From: an uncultured Bacteroides sp.
Lineage (GTDB): Bacteria > Bacteroidota > Bacteroidia > Bacteroidales > Bacteroidaceae
NCBI GenBank assembly: GCA_947074275.1
Contig: CAMTPA010000004.1
Span: 1-64,000, forward strand
Reading direction: 5' to 3'
Length of the DNA: 64,000 nt
Shown here: piece after piece, positions 17,946 to 28,114 of the stretch
Numbering within the stretch: position 1 is the stretch's first letter
How the letters are laid out: each line of letters begins with the position of its first letter
Notes under the pieces: generated by a model
The model's database searches: none
Told to the model about the DNA's origin: nothing
The model's input: the letters and a program-made list of their open reading frames with translations, nothing else
Position numbers and translations under genes: made by a program

Positions 17946-20765
17946 ATGAAACATATACAATCAAAAATCGTTGTGTGCGCAATGTTCGCTCTTGCACCTC
18001 TGTGTTTGTCGGCTCAAGACAACCTGGCTGCGAACGATACATTGAGCATTGAAAACGACAAAGAGGTACAGGTCGCTTTTCGGAAGATTAGCGAGAAAGA
18101 CTTGATGGGAGGTATCTCGGTGGTTCACATTCCCGAACTGATGGATAAGAATTTCTCTACTTACAGCTTGAGCAATATGACTGCTTTTGCGGGTGGGGTG
18201 ACAGGCAATCTTTGGGGTATGAATGAGTGCTTGGTGCTGGTTGATGGTGTGCCACGTGATGCTAACAACGTGACTCCTTCTGAAATAGAGCAAATCACTT
18301 TCTTGAAAGGTGCTCAGGCTACTGTGCTTTATGGTAGCAGGGCTGCAAAAGGGGTGATAATGATTACCACCAAGCGAGGTATCAGCGAAGGACTTCAGGT
18401 AGACGTACGTGCTACTACTGAATTTATGGTGCCCAAAAGCTATCCCAAGTATTTAGGTTCGGCCGAATATATGACACTTTACAACGAAGCGCGTACAAAC
18501 GATGGGTTAGACCCTCTTTATTCGGCTACCGACATTTACAATCACGGTTCAGGAAACAACATCTATCGTTATCCAGATGTGGATTTCTTCTCTTCGGACT
18601 ATTTGAAGAAAGCCTACAACGCTACCAATGTGTTGGCTGAGTTTTCGGGTGGTGGTAAATATGCCAGCTTCTACACCAATATCGGTTGGACTACCAATGA
18701 TGATTTGATCAACTTTGGTCAAGGAAAAAACAACCGAGCAAACCGTTTGAATATGCGTGGTAATATCGATTACCGTTTGAACGATTGGGTGACTGGTTGG
18801 GTAAACGCCAACGCTACTTTTTACGATAGCAAAGGTGACCGTGCCAACTATTGGGGAAGCTCGTCTACATTGCGTCCAAACCGTGTGTCGCCTCTGATTC
18901 CGATTAGCTTTATTGAGGCTACAGACGAGACTTCGATGAACTTGGTGAACAACAGCAACTTCTTGGTGGATGGTAAATATTTGCTTGGTGGTACTCAGCT
19001 CGATCAAACCAATCCGTTTGCGTCGATGTATGTAGCAGGACACAATAAATTTACCAGTCGTCAGTTGCAGTTTGACGCAGGGGTAAATTTGAAATTGGAG
19101 AAATTGCTCAAAGGGCTTTCTTTCCGTGCACAGTTGGCGGTAGACTACAATACATCGTACAATACATCCATAGAGAACAATTACGCTACTTATCAGGCAG
19201 AGTGGAACAACTATGCCGGAGGCGACTTGATTACAGGATTGACACAGTTTGGTAAGGATGAGCAAAACGGTGCGCAAAACATTAGTGGTAGTTACAGCCG
19301 TCAAACTATATTTTTCTCAGGACAGTTCAACTACGAAAGAACTTTCAAGCAACGCCACAACGTAAGTGCGATGATTTTGGCTTCAGGTTTCCAACAATCT
19401 ATATCGACCCAATATCATAACACGTGTAATGCCAATCTTGGCTTTCAGTTGGCATACAATTACATGAGCCGTTATTTTGTCGACTTTAGTGGTGCCGAAA
19501 TTCATTCAGCTAAGTTAGCTCCAGGACATCGCAACGCCTTTTCGCCTACCTTGTCACTTGCTTGGCGATTGAGTAATGAAGATTTCTTGAAAAACTCATC
19601 GGTGGTAGACGATTTGAAAATCTATGCTTCGGCTGGTATTCTTCATACCGACTTGGACATAAATGATTTCTATATGTACCAAAACATCTATACATCGGAA
19701 GGTGCTTGGTGGGGATGGTGCGACGGTGCTACCGACAGAACATTCGATGCGCGTCGTGGTGGAAATACCGACTTGACATTTATCAAACGCAAAGAGGTGA
19801 GTGCTGGTATCAACGGTTCTTTTTGGAATAGATTGTTGACAGTGGATATGAACTTCTTTGTAAATCAAATGAATGGCTATCTTACCCTTCCTTCTACTAT
19901 TTATCCCAATTATTTTGCTACTGGCTGGCCAGAATCATCGTTTGTGCCTTATGTGAACTACAACAACGACAAGCGAATTGGTTTCGACTTCAATGTAAAA
20001 GCCAACAAACAAGTGGGTGAAGTGAACTTAGAATTGGGTGTGGCTGGTACTTACTTGAAACACAAAGCTACCAAACGCGATGAAAATGTTGAGTACGGTT
20101 ATCAAAAACGCGAAGGTCGCTCGTTGGATGCATTGTTTGGTTTGCAAAGTGCAGGTTTCTTCTACGACCAAGCTGATATAGACAACTCGCCCACGCAAAA
20201 CTTTGGTACTGTGAAACCAGGTGATATTAAGTATATCGACCAAAATAGTGATGGTGTAATCGACTCGAAGGACCAAGTATATTTGGGACGTGGAGGTTGG
20301 TATGGAGCACCTTTCACAATGGGTGTACACCTCACAGCCAAATGGAGAGATTTCACGTTTTTTGCTATCCTGACAGGCAATTTTGGTGCGAAAGGTTACA
20401 AGGATAACTCGTACTGGTGGGTGTATGGCGACCGCAAATACTCGGAAGTAGTAAGAGACCGTTGGACAGAAGAGACCAAAGATGTGGCAACTTATCCTCG
20501 CTTGACCACACTTAGTGGCGATAACAACTTCCAAGCTTCAGACTTTTGGATGTACAAGACCGACCGTTTCGACTTGGCAAAGGTGCAGATTACTTACGAC
20601 TTGCCTCAAAGTGCATTGCGCAACTGTTTCGTAAAAGGAGTGCAAGCTTATGTGAGCGGATCTAACTTGGTGACATTTGCCAAAGAACGTAAGTATATGG
20701 AGATGAGCATAGGTAGTTCGCCACAATGTCGTTCTTACGCATTGGGAGTAAAAGCTACCTTCTAA
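17946..20765 (+). CDS. Second SusC-like TonB-dependent transporter, apparently lacking the N-terminal CarboxypepD_reg domain
   Basis: Signal peptide then directly the plug-like region: MNECLVLVDGVPRDANNVTPSEIEQITFLKGAQATVLYGSRAAKGVIMITTKRG; C-terminal beta-barrel ending ALGVKATF. Confidence 0.93.
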   Translation: MKHIQSKIVVCAMFALAPLCLSAQDNLAANDTLSIENDKEVQVAFRKISEKDLMGGISVVHIPELMDKNFSTYSLSNMTAFAGGVTGNLWGMNECLVLVDGVPRDANNVTPSEIEQITFLKGAQATVLYGSRAAKGVIMITTKRGISEGLQVDVRATTEFMVPKSYPKYLGSAEYMTLYNEARTNDGLDPLYSATDIYNHGSGNNIYRYPDVDFFSSDYLKKAYNATNVLAEFSGGGKYASFYTNIGWTTNDDLINFGQGKNNRANRLNMRGNIDYRLNDWVTGWVNANATFYDSKGDRANYWGSSSTLRPNRVSPLIPISFIEATDETSMNLVNNSNFLVDGKYLLGGTQLDQTNPFASMYVAGHNKFTSRQLQFDAGVNLKLEKLLKGLSFRAQLAVDYNTSYNTSIENNYATYQAEWNNYAGGDLITGLTQFGKDEQNGAQNISGSYSRQTIFFSGQFNYERTFKQRHNVSAMILASGFQQSISTQYHNTCNANLGFQLAYNYMSRYFVDFSGAEIHSAKLAPGHRNAFSPTLSLAWRLSNEDFLKNSSVVDDLKIYASAGILHTDLDINDFYMYQNIYTSEGAWWGWCDGATDRTFDARRGGNTDLTFIKRKEVSAGINGSFWNRLLTVDMNFFVNQMNGYLTLPSTIYPNYFATGWPESSFVPYVNYNNDKRIGFDFNVKANKQVGEVNLELGVAGTYLKHKATKRDENVEYGYQKREGRSLDALFGLQSAGFFYDQADIDNSPTQNFGTVKPGDIKYIDQNSDGVIDSKDQVYLGRGGWYGAPFTMGVHLTAKWRDFTFFAILTGNFGAKGYKDNSYWWVYGDRKYSEVVRDRWTEETKDVATYPRLTTLSGDNNFQASDFWMYKTDRFDLAKVQITYDLPQSALRNCFVKGVQAYVSGSNLVTFAKERKYMEMSIGSSPQCRSYALGVKATF

Positions 20766-20861
20766 ATTTAACAGAGATTTTGCAGGTTTATAAATAAAAC
20801 AGTATAGACAATTGATGAACCTGCAAAACTCAAATGATTAAATCGTACTTAAAATAAAGTG

Positions 20862-22631
20862 ATTATGAAAAATATAATAAAACTCTTAGCTGTATCCTGC
20901 TTGTTTGTCAGTTGCGAAGATATGTTTACGCCGCAAATAGAAAACAACTTGGATATAGACCACATATACAACAATGCCAGCTATGCGCAAGGGCTTCTGG
21001 CAAATGGATATACCCGTATCCCTATCGACGGTTGGTCGTTCAACGACGTGGCTACCGATGATGCGGTGTCCAACGACAACAACAACGGTTATCGCAAGAT
21101 GGCTTCGGGCTCATGGGCTGCCGATAGAAACCCCATGGACAGGTGGACTTCTTGTCGCTCGGCTATTCACTACCTCAACTTGTTTTTGAGCGAAACGGAC
21201 AAAGTAAACTGGGCTGCCGATGAGTTGGTTGCAGGAATGTTTAACGACCGTATGAAAGGTGAAGCTTACGGACTTCGTGGTATGTATATGTATTATTTGC
21301 TACAAGCACACGGTGGGTGGACCGAAGATGGACGTTTGTTGGGTATTCCTTTGCTTACCGAAGCCGAAACTACTGAATCTGATTTCAATCAGCCTCGTGC
21401 TACTTTTGACGAGTGTATGAAACAAGTTTATGCCGACTTGGATAAAGCTATCGAATTATTGCCAGTAGACTATGCCGATATAGCAAGAGATGCTGATGTG
21501 CCTGCAAAATACAAAAACAAAGGCGTGACTGCCGCACAATACACCCGTGTATTTGGTGATCTTGTACGCCTGCGTATGACAGGGAGAATAGCCGAAGGTG
21601 TTCGTGCACAAGCTGCGTTGTTGGCTGCAAGCCCTGCATTTGCAAGCGGCTCTACTACTACGTGGACAGATGCTGCTCAATATGCAGCCACTGTGCTTGA
21701 CAGAATCGGTGGTATCGGTGGGTTGGACAACTCTGGTAACACTTGGTATGCCAACAGCAACGAAATAGAGTCTTTGAAAGCAGGTGAAAACCCTGCGGAA
21801 ATCTTATGGCGTACAGGCTCAGAAAGTAGTAGTAGCCTTGAGTCAGATCATTTCCCTCCAACGCTTTACGGTAAAGGCAGATTGAATCCGTCTCAAAACT
21901 TGGTGGATGCTTTTCCTATGGCAAATGGTTATCCTATTTCGCTTGACAATAGCCAATACGACGCAGCAAACCCTTATGCCAATCGCGACCCACGCTTGTC
22001 GCTCTACATCTTATTTGATGGAGGCACAGCAGGTCCTAACAATACAACAATTTACACAGCGGCAGATGGTAGCACAAACGATGCTTTGAACAAAACCGAA
22101 ACTTCTACACGTTCTGGTTATTATATGAAAAAGCTGATGCGTCAAGATGTAAATCTCAATCCATCTTCTGTTAATAATCAAAAGCACTACAAAGCTCGTA
22201 TGCGCTACACTGAAATATTCCTTTCGTATGCCGAAGCAGCCAACGAAGCTTACGGACCTACTGCCAATGGTGGTAGCGGTTACTCGGCCTACGATGTGGT
22301 GAAAGCTATTCGCCAGCGTGCAGGTGTAGGTGTAGACAATGGTGACGCTTACTTAGAATCTATCAAAAACGATAAAGAAGCGATGCGTATCCTTATTCGC
22401 AACGAACGTCGCTTGGAACTTTGCTTTGAAGGTTTCCGTTTTTGGGATTTGCGTCGTTGGAACACAAACCTGAATGAAACGGTACGTGGTATGTCTATTG
22501 CATCGGGCAATTACAACCCAGCACTCGAGGTAGAGACAAGAAGTTATAAAGAATATATGAATTTCGGACCAATTCCTTACAGCGAGGTTCTGAAGTTTGA
22601 TGCACTCGTCCAAAACAAGGGATGGAGATAA
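20862..22631 (+). CDS. Second SusD-like glycan-binding lipoprotein
   Basis: Lipoprotein signal (LLAVSCLFVSCEDMFTPQ); C-terminal IRNERRLELCFEGFRFWDLRRWN. The ORF track start 20859 precedes a more likely ATG at about 20865. Confidence 0.93.
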   Translation: MMKNIIKLLAVSCLFVSCEDMFTPQIENNLDIDHIYNNASYAQGLLANGYTRIPIDGWSFNDVATDDAVSNDNNNGYRKMASGSWAADRNPMDRWTSCRSAIHYLNLFLSETDKVNWAADELVAGMFNDRMKGEAYGLRGMYMYYLLQAHGGWTEDGRLLGIPLLTEAETTESDFNQPRATFDECMKQVYADLDKAIELLPVDYADIARDADVPAKYKNKGVTAAQYTRVFGDLVRLRMTGRIAEGVRAQAALLAASPAFASGSTTTWTDAAQYAATVLDRIGGIGGLDNSGNTWYANSNEIESLKAGENPAEILWRTGSESSSSLESDHFPPTLYGKGRLNPSQNLVDAFPMANGYPISLDNSQYDAANPYANRDPRLSLYILFDGGTAGPNNTTIYTAADGSTNDALNKTETSTRSGYYMKKLMRQDVNLNPSSVNNQKHYKARMRYTEIFLSYAEAANEAYGPTANGGSGYSAYDVVKAIRQRAGVGVDNGDAYLESIKNDKEAMRILIRNERRLELCFEGFRFWDLRRWNTNLNETVRGMSIASGNYNPALEVETRSYKEYMNFGPIPYSEVLKFDALVQNKGWR

Positions 22632-22662
22632 GAAACGATGTACAAATTAAAATGAATGAAAG

Positions 22663-23667
22663 ATGAAAAAGTTACTTTTTACAATAGCCGCTTTGGGTGT
22701 TTTGTTTACCTCTTGCCAAAATCAAGATTGGGGTTTCGACGATTTTGATTATACCACAGTCTATTTTGCTTATCAATCGCCAGTGCGCACCATTGTGATG
22801 GGTGAAGATATTTTCGACACCTCGCTTGATAACCAAAAGAAATGTAAGATTATGGCTACTACGGGTGGTGCATACACCAATAATAAAAACATTGTGATAA
22901 ATCTCAATGTGGACAATTCGCTTTGCGACAACTTGGTGTTCAAGTCTACGATGGAAGACGTCCTCCCAATGCCAGCTTCTTATTACACATTAAGCTCAAA
23001 CCAAATAACTATCTCTAAAGGTAGTGTGATGGGTGGAGTAGAGGTGCAATTGACCGACGCATATTTTGCCGACCCAAAAGCCTTGACTACCAACTACGTG
23101 ATTCCATTGGTGATGAACGATGTTCAAAATGCCGACTCTATATTGCGTGGTAAAGCTGCGGTAAGCAACCCAAATCGTTGTATATCGGGCGACTGGAGTG
23201 TTACTCCCAAAGATTATACTCTTTATGCTGTGAAGTATATCAATGCTTGGCACGCCACTTATCTTCGCCGTGGTGTGGATGTGGTGACTGGCAATAGCGA
23301 TGCCTCGTTGAATAAAACTGTGGTTCGTCATCAGAAATATGTGGAAAACGATGAGGTGTGCAGCATGACTACCCAAAATCTGAAAACTGCAATCTTTCCT
23401 GTTACGGCCAACGGCACATCTTGCAACTTGTTGCTCACTTTCGACGATAGTAACAACTGTGTAGTGAGCTCGGAAGATGGCAAAGTCACAGGAACGGGTA
23501 AGTTTGTAGAAAAAGGAGAAAAGAAAAGCTGGGGCAACAAAGATCGCAACGCCATTTATTTGGATTACCAAATAAAACTTGATGACGTGACTTATGCTAC
23601 AAAAGATACTTTGGTAGTGCGCGATCGTGGCATTTCGCTCGAAACATTTGATGTGTTGACAAAATAA
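22663..23667 (+). CDS. Surface glycan-binding lipoprotein, DUF1735 / BT_3987-like N-terminal domain
   Basis: Lipoprotein signal LGVLFTSCQNQDW; position between the SusD-like protein and the GH10 matches the XusE-like slot of Bacteroidetes xylan loci. Confidence 0.75.
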   Translation: MKKLLFTIAALGVLFTSCQNQDWGFDDFDYTTVYFAYQSPVRTIVMGEDIFDTSLDNQKKCKIMATTGGAYTNNKNIVINLNVDNSLCDNLVFKSTMEDVLPMPASYYTLSSNQITISKGSVMGGVEVQLTDAYFADPKALTTNYVIPLVMNDVQNADSILRGKAAVSNPNRCISGDWSVTPKDYTLYAVKYINAWHATYLRRGVDVVTGNSDASLNKTVVRHQKYVENDEVCSMTTQNLKTAIFPVTANGTSCNLLLTFDDSNNCVVSSEDGKVTGTGKFVEKGEKKSWGNKDRNAIYLDYQIKLDDVTYATKDTLVVRDRGISLETFDVLTK

Positions 23668-23685
23668 CCTTAAAAACACCATAAT

Positions 23686-25878
23686 ATGAAGCAATATAAA
23701 AAAATAATACCCTTTGCGATGGCTCTCGCCGCAATGGCTTCTTGTGCCGACGATTCTATTTTGGAGTATTCGGTAGAAAAACCACTTGAGGTAGCCGCAA
23801 TGGAATATGTGAACAAATACGATGCGCTGAAATCGTATGTAGACCGTCAAGCAAATCCCAACTTTAAGTTGGGTACGGGCGTGTCGGTCAGCGACTATGT
23901 TTCGAAAAACATAGTTTACCGACTCACCAATGCCAACTACGATGAAATGACAGCGGGTTGGGAGATGAAGCACATGGCTATTGTTCAAAATAGCGGTGCG
24001 ATGGATTTCTCTACTGTCACCAATTTTGTGGAGGCTGCTCGCGATGCAGGTACTACCATCTACGGACATACGCTGTGCTGGCACGCCAACCAAAATGCCA
24101 CTTACCTGAATACGTTGCTCGAACCTACCGTTATTCCTGGTGAGGGTGGAGGCGGAAACGGAGGCTATGCTTACACTTTCACCAACCCCACTGCCGGTAA
24201 CTTCTGGGAAGCTCAAATTTGCTACGACATCAATCCTTATTTGGTCAGTGGCACTGAGTATACGTTGAAGTTTATGGTGAGAGCTACTGGCAATGGTGCA
24301 ATTCGTGCCGAAATCCAATCTTCTGCCGATTATTCATCGGATGGTTTTGGTGTGTTTAATGTGACGAAAGAGTGGCAAGAATTTGAAGTGACTACTACTG
24401 CCAACAAAGACGATCGTAATCGCTTCATCATCAGCTTTGGCGACTACGAGGGCACAGTGTTTATCGACAATGTGACTCTTTGCCCCGCAGGCAGCAACAA
24501 GAGCATCATCCCCAACGGTGACTTTGAAAATGGTGCCGAAGGCTGGGGAGGCTGGGGCGGAAGCTCTACCCGTGGACTGTCGGAAGATGGCGAGGGGTAT
24601 AGCGCAGGTGCTGCACCGGGTTACGCTTATTGGTTCGAAAACCCCACTGCTGGCAATTTCTGGGAAGCCCAAATCTGCTATGGCATCACTCCTTACTTGG
24701 ACAACGGCACTCAGTACACATTGAAGTTTGTGGCAAAAGCTACCGCCAACGGTGCGATTCGTGCCGAAATTCAATCCTCTGCCGATTATTCATCGGATGG
24801 TTTTGGTGTGTTTAATGTGACAAAAGAGTGGCAAGAGTTCGAAGCAATTACTACTGCCAATAAAGTCGACCGCGATCGTTTCATCATCAGTTTTGGCGAC
24901 TTCGAAGGCAAGGTTTATATCGACAACGTGACGCTTTGTCCTGCTGGAAGTTCGAAAAGTATCATCCCCAACGGTGACTTTGAAAATGGTGCCGAAGGCT
25001 GGGGAGGCTGGGGCGGAAGCTCTACCCGTGGTGTGTCCGAACTTGGCGAAGGATTTGGTGGTGTAGGCGACCAAATTATAGAAAAAACCGATGAAGAGAA
25101 AACGGAAATTATCACCAATGCACTCGAAACATGGATTGCTGGAATGATGGAAGTGACCAAAGACTACGTGACCACGTGGGATGTAGTGAATGAACCGATG
25201 TCTGACTGGCCCGACCAAACTCAACTGAAGAGTGGCATTGGCAAAGAATTGGCATCCGATGAGTTCTACTGGCAAGACTATATGGGCAAAGAGTATGCAC
25301 GCAAAGCGGTAGAGTTTACTCGCAAGTACGGTACAGGAAACGAACTGCTGTTTGTAAACGACTACGGACTTGAAGGCGGCGGACAAAAGTGCCAAGGCTT
25401 GATTGATATGATTCAATACTGGGAGTCGGATGGTGTGACCAAGATTGACGGTATCGGTACACAGATGCACGTGAATGTGAAACTCGACCCTGCGGCAGCT
25501 GCACAGCAAGAAGAAAACATCATCAAGATGCTTCAACTATTGGCAGGCAGTGGCAAGCTTATCAAAATATCAGAGCTTGATATGGGTGTTGTCAAAGAAG
25601 ATAATTTGGCAAGTGTGAAAACAAACGAAGCTACCGAAGAACACTTGAAAGCTCAGTCGGACTTGTATGAGTTTATCGTGAAGAAGTACTTCGAGATTAT
25701 ACCAGCCGCTCAACGCTATGGTATCACGCATTGGGCACCTACCGATAGCCCCGAATCATCATCGTGGCGTGGTGGCGAACCTATTGGGCTGTGGACATTG
25801 GGCTACGACCGCAAGCACGCTTATGCAGGCTTTGCAAATGGTTTGGCTGGGAAGATAGTCTATCCGTTAGAATATTAA
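23686..25878 (+). CDS. GH10 endo-1,4-beta-xylanase interrupted by two tandem CBM4/22-like modules
   Basis: GH10 N-terminal half (GHTLCWHANQNATY), acid/base motif TTWDVVNEP, nucleophile motif ISELDMG, HWAPTDSPESSSWRGGEPIGLW; two near-identical beta-sandwich modules inserted between the halves. Confidence 0.95.
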   Translation: MKQYKKIIPFAMALAAMASCADDSILEYSVEKPLEVAAMEYVNKYDALKSYVDRQANPNFKLGTGVSVSDYVSKNIVYRLTNANYDEMTAGWEMKHMAIVQNSGAMDFSTVTNFVEAARDAGTTIYGHTLCWHANQNATYLNTLLEPTVIPGEGGGGNGGYAYTFTNPTAGNFWEAQICYDINPYLVSGTEYTLKFMVRATGNGAIRAEIQSSADYSSDGFGVFNVTKEWQEFEVTTTANKDDRNRFIISFGDYEGTVFIDNVTLCPAGSNKSIIPNGDFENGAEGWGGWGGSSTRGLSEDGEGYSAGAAPGYAYWFENPTAGNFWEAQICYGITPYLDNGTQYTLKFVAKATANGAIRAEIQSSADYSSDGFGVFNVTKEWQEFEAITTANKVDRDRFIISFGDFEGKVYIDNVTLCPAGSSKSIIPNGDFENGAEGWGGWGGSSTRGVSELGEGFGGVGDQIIEKTDEEKTEIITNALETWIAGMMEVTKDYVTTWDVVNEPMSDWPDQTQLKSGIGKELASDEFYWQDYMGKEYARKAVEFTRKYGTGNELLFVNDYGLEGGGQKCQGLIDMIQYWESDGVTKIDGIGTQMHVNVKLDPAAAAQQEENIIKMLQLLAGSGKLIKISELDMGVVKEDNLASVKTNEATEEHLKAQSDLYEFIVKKYFEIIPAAQRYGITHWAPTDSPESSSWRGGEPIGLWTLGYDRKHAYAGFANGLAGKIVYPLEY
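24145..25031 (+). repeat. 456-bp in-frame tandem duplication encoding the two CBM modules of the GH10
   Basis: Homologous positions lie 456 bp apart. A 71-bp identical stretch occurs at 24505-24575 and 24961-25031 (atcatccccaacggtgactttgaaaatggtgccgaaggctggggaggctggggcggaagctctacccgtgg). Confidence 0.93.
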
Positions 25879-25943
25879 ATTGAGGTTATAGATATAATAT
25901 CAGTACACTATTTGATAGGGAATTGATATTGATTTGTGCATCG

Positions 25944-25975
25944 ACGGCACTCGCTGTGAAGCGTGTGCCGTTTTT
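25944..25975 (+). terminator. Rho-independent terminator after GH10
   Basis: ACGGCAC t CGCT GTGA AGCG t GTGCCGT hairpin followed by TTTTT. Confidence 0.8.
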
Positions 25976-26037
25976 ATGTTTCTTATCACTGCCTCGAGGA
26001 AATAATTCGTCATTTTGCTAATATTATGCCTTATTTC

Positions 26038-26055
26038 TTTGATTATATAATCAAA
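26038..26055. promoter_or_regulatory. 18-bp perfect palindrome upstream of hutU (candidate operator)
   Basis: TTTGATTATATAATCAAA is self-complementary and lies 68 bp before the likely hutU ATG at 26123. Confidence 0.45.
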
Positions 26056-26122
26056 ATGTTTAATTTGCGCAGGCTTGTTATCCTTTAGTGGTGACAGTTT
26101 GTAAACCTTATACTTTTTGATT

Positions 26123-28114
26123 ATGAAAATAGCTCTGAGCAATACACTACCTTCATACCCGGAGTTTCTTCCGGATATTAGGCGTGCGCCCGATAGGGGG
26201 TTCACCCTTACACCCTTGCAAACTTCGCTGGCACTGCGCAATGCTTTGCGCTACATCCCCGTTGAACTCCATTCGGTATTGGCTGCCGAGTTTTTAGAGG
26301 AACTGCGCACACGTGGGCGTATTTATGGCTATCGTTATCGTCCTGTTGGCGATTTGAAAGCAAAGCCTATTGACGAATACAAAGGCAATTGCATCGAAGG
26401 CAAGGCTTTTCAGGTGATGATAGATAATAATCTATGTTTCGATATTGCGCTCTATCCTTATGAGTTGGTCACCTATGGCGAAACGGGACAAGTGTGCCAA
26501 AACTGGATGCAGTATCAATTGATAAAGCAGTATTTAGAAGAGCTGACGCAAGAGCAAACTTTGGTCATTGAGTCGGGGCATCCGTTGGGATTGTTTCGCT
26601 CTCATCCAGATGCACCACGGGTGATAATAACCAATGCGATGATGGTGGGTATGTTCGACAATCAGCACGATTGGCACACGGCTATGCAGCTTGGTGTGGC
26701 AAACTATGGGCAGATGACTGCTGGAGGATGGATGTACATAGGGCCTCAAGGCATCGTACACGGCACGTTCAACACACTGCTCAATGCAGGAAGGATGAAG
26801 CTGGGCATTCCTCAAAATGGTGATTTGCGTGGTCGGCTATTTGTTTCCTCTGGACTGGGGGGAATGAGTGGAGCACAACCCAAAGCGGCCGAAATAGCCG
26901 GTGCAGTGAGTATCATTGCCGAGGTGGACTTGTCGCGCATCGAAACTCGCCATAAACAAGGTTGGGTAGGGGTAGTCACCGACAACGTATCCGATGCTTT
27001 CAAAATGGCTCATCGTGCCATTCAGCATCACGAAGTGCTTTCTATTGCCTATCACGGCAACATCGTCGATCTTTTGGAATATGCTGTCAGGGCAAATGTA
27101 CACATTGATTTGCTTTCCGACCAAACATCTTGCCACGCTGTCTACGAGGGTGGTTATTGCCCTGTTGGGCTTACTTTTGAAGAGCGCACCAGAATGCTTC
27201 ACGAGCACCCCGATGTGTTTCGCATCTTGGTAGATAAATCCCTGCATCGTCATTTTCAGGTCATTAAAAAACTGGTAGCCCGCAACACCTATTTCTTCGA
27301 TTATGGCAATTCTTTCTTGAAAGCGATATTCGATGCAGGCGTCAAAGAGGTGGCTCGAAACGAAGCCGATGTGCAGAGTGGATTTATTTGGCCCAGTTAT
27401 GTAGAAGACATAATGGGGCCTGAATTGTTCGATTACGGTTATGGCCCGTTCAGATGGGTGTGCCTGAGTGGTAAACACGAAGATTTGATAAAGACCGACC
27501 GAGCTGCAATGGAGTGTATCGACCCCAATAGACGTGCGCAAGACTTAGATAATTACAATTGGATACGCGATGCCGAGAAAAACCAATTGGTAGTGGGCAC
27601 GCAAGCGCGCATTCTTTATCAAGATGCCGAAGGGCGACTCAAGATTGCGCTTCGATTCAACGAAATGGTGCGCCGTGGCGAGGTAGGCCCTATTATGCTG
27701 GGGCGCGACCACCACGATGTGTCGGGAACTGATTCGCCTTTCCGTGAAACGTCTAATATCAAAGATGGCAGCAACATTATGGCAGATATGGCGGTGCAGT
27801 GTTTTGCTGGCAACTGTGCTCGTGGAATGAGCTTGGTGGCTTTGCACAACGGCGGTGGAGTAGGCATTGGAAAAGCTATAAACGGAGGCTTTGGTATGGT
27901 GTGCGATGGCAGTCAGCGTGTAGACGAGATATTGCGCTCGGCTATGCTATGGGATGTGATGGGTGGCGTGGCACGACGCTCGTGGGCACGAAACGAAAAT
28001 GCGATGCAAACCACCAATCAATTCAACGAAACACACAGTGCGTATTATCACGTCACAATGCCTCACGTGGCCGACGAACAATATATAAACCAACTAATCA
28101 ATGAAACACTATGA
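26123..28114 (+). CDS. hutU: Urocanate hydratase
   Basis: GQMTAGGWMYIGPQGIVHGT, FVSSGLGGMSGAQPKAAEIAG, GPIMLGRDHHDVSGTDSPFRET: urocanase motifs. Likely ATG is 26123; the track start at 26117 is a TTG. Confidence 0.96.
   Translation: MKIALSNTLPSYPEFLPDIRRAPDRGFTLTPLQTSLALRNALRYIPVELHSVLAAEFLEELRTRGRIYGYRYRPVGDLKAKPIDEYKGNCIEGKAFQVMIDNNLCFDIALYPYELVTYGETGQVCQNWMQYQLIKQYLEELTQEQTLVIESGHPLGLFRSHPDAPRVIITNAMMVGMFDNQHDWHTAMQLGVANYGQMTAGGWMYIGPQGIVHGTFNTLLNAGRMKLGIPQNGDLRGRLFVSSGLGGMSGAQPKAAEIAGAVSIIAEVDLSRIETRHKQGWVGVVTDNVSDAFKMAHRAIQHHEVLSIAYHGNIVDLLEYAVRANVHIDLLSDQTSCHAVYEGGYCPVGLTFEERTRMLHEHPDVFRILVDKSLHRHFQVIKKLVARNTYFFDYGNSFLKAIFDAGVKEVARNEADVQSGFIWPSYVEDIMGPELFDYGYGPFRWVCLSGKHEDLIKTDRAAMECIDPNRRAQDLDNYNWIRDAEKNQLVVGTQARILYQDAEGRLKIALRFNEMVRRGEVGPIMLGRDHHDVSGTDSPFRETSNIKDGSNIMADMAVQCFAGNCARGMSLVALHNGGGVGIGKAINGGFGMVCDGSQRVDEILRSAMLWDVMGGVARRSWARNENAMQTTNQFNETHSAYYHVTMPHVADEQYINQLINETL

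Noticed and set aside
18549-19304. 251-aa minus-strand ORF inside the second SusC gene
   Set aside because: Fully antisense to a clear TonB-dependent transporter; no domain or leader evidence.
22996-24318. 440-aa minus-strand ORF opposite the glycan-binding lipoprotein and GH10
   Set aside because: Antisense to two well-supported coding genes; composition looks like mirrored codon usage, with no recognisable motif.
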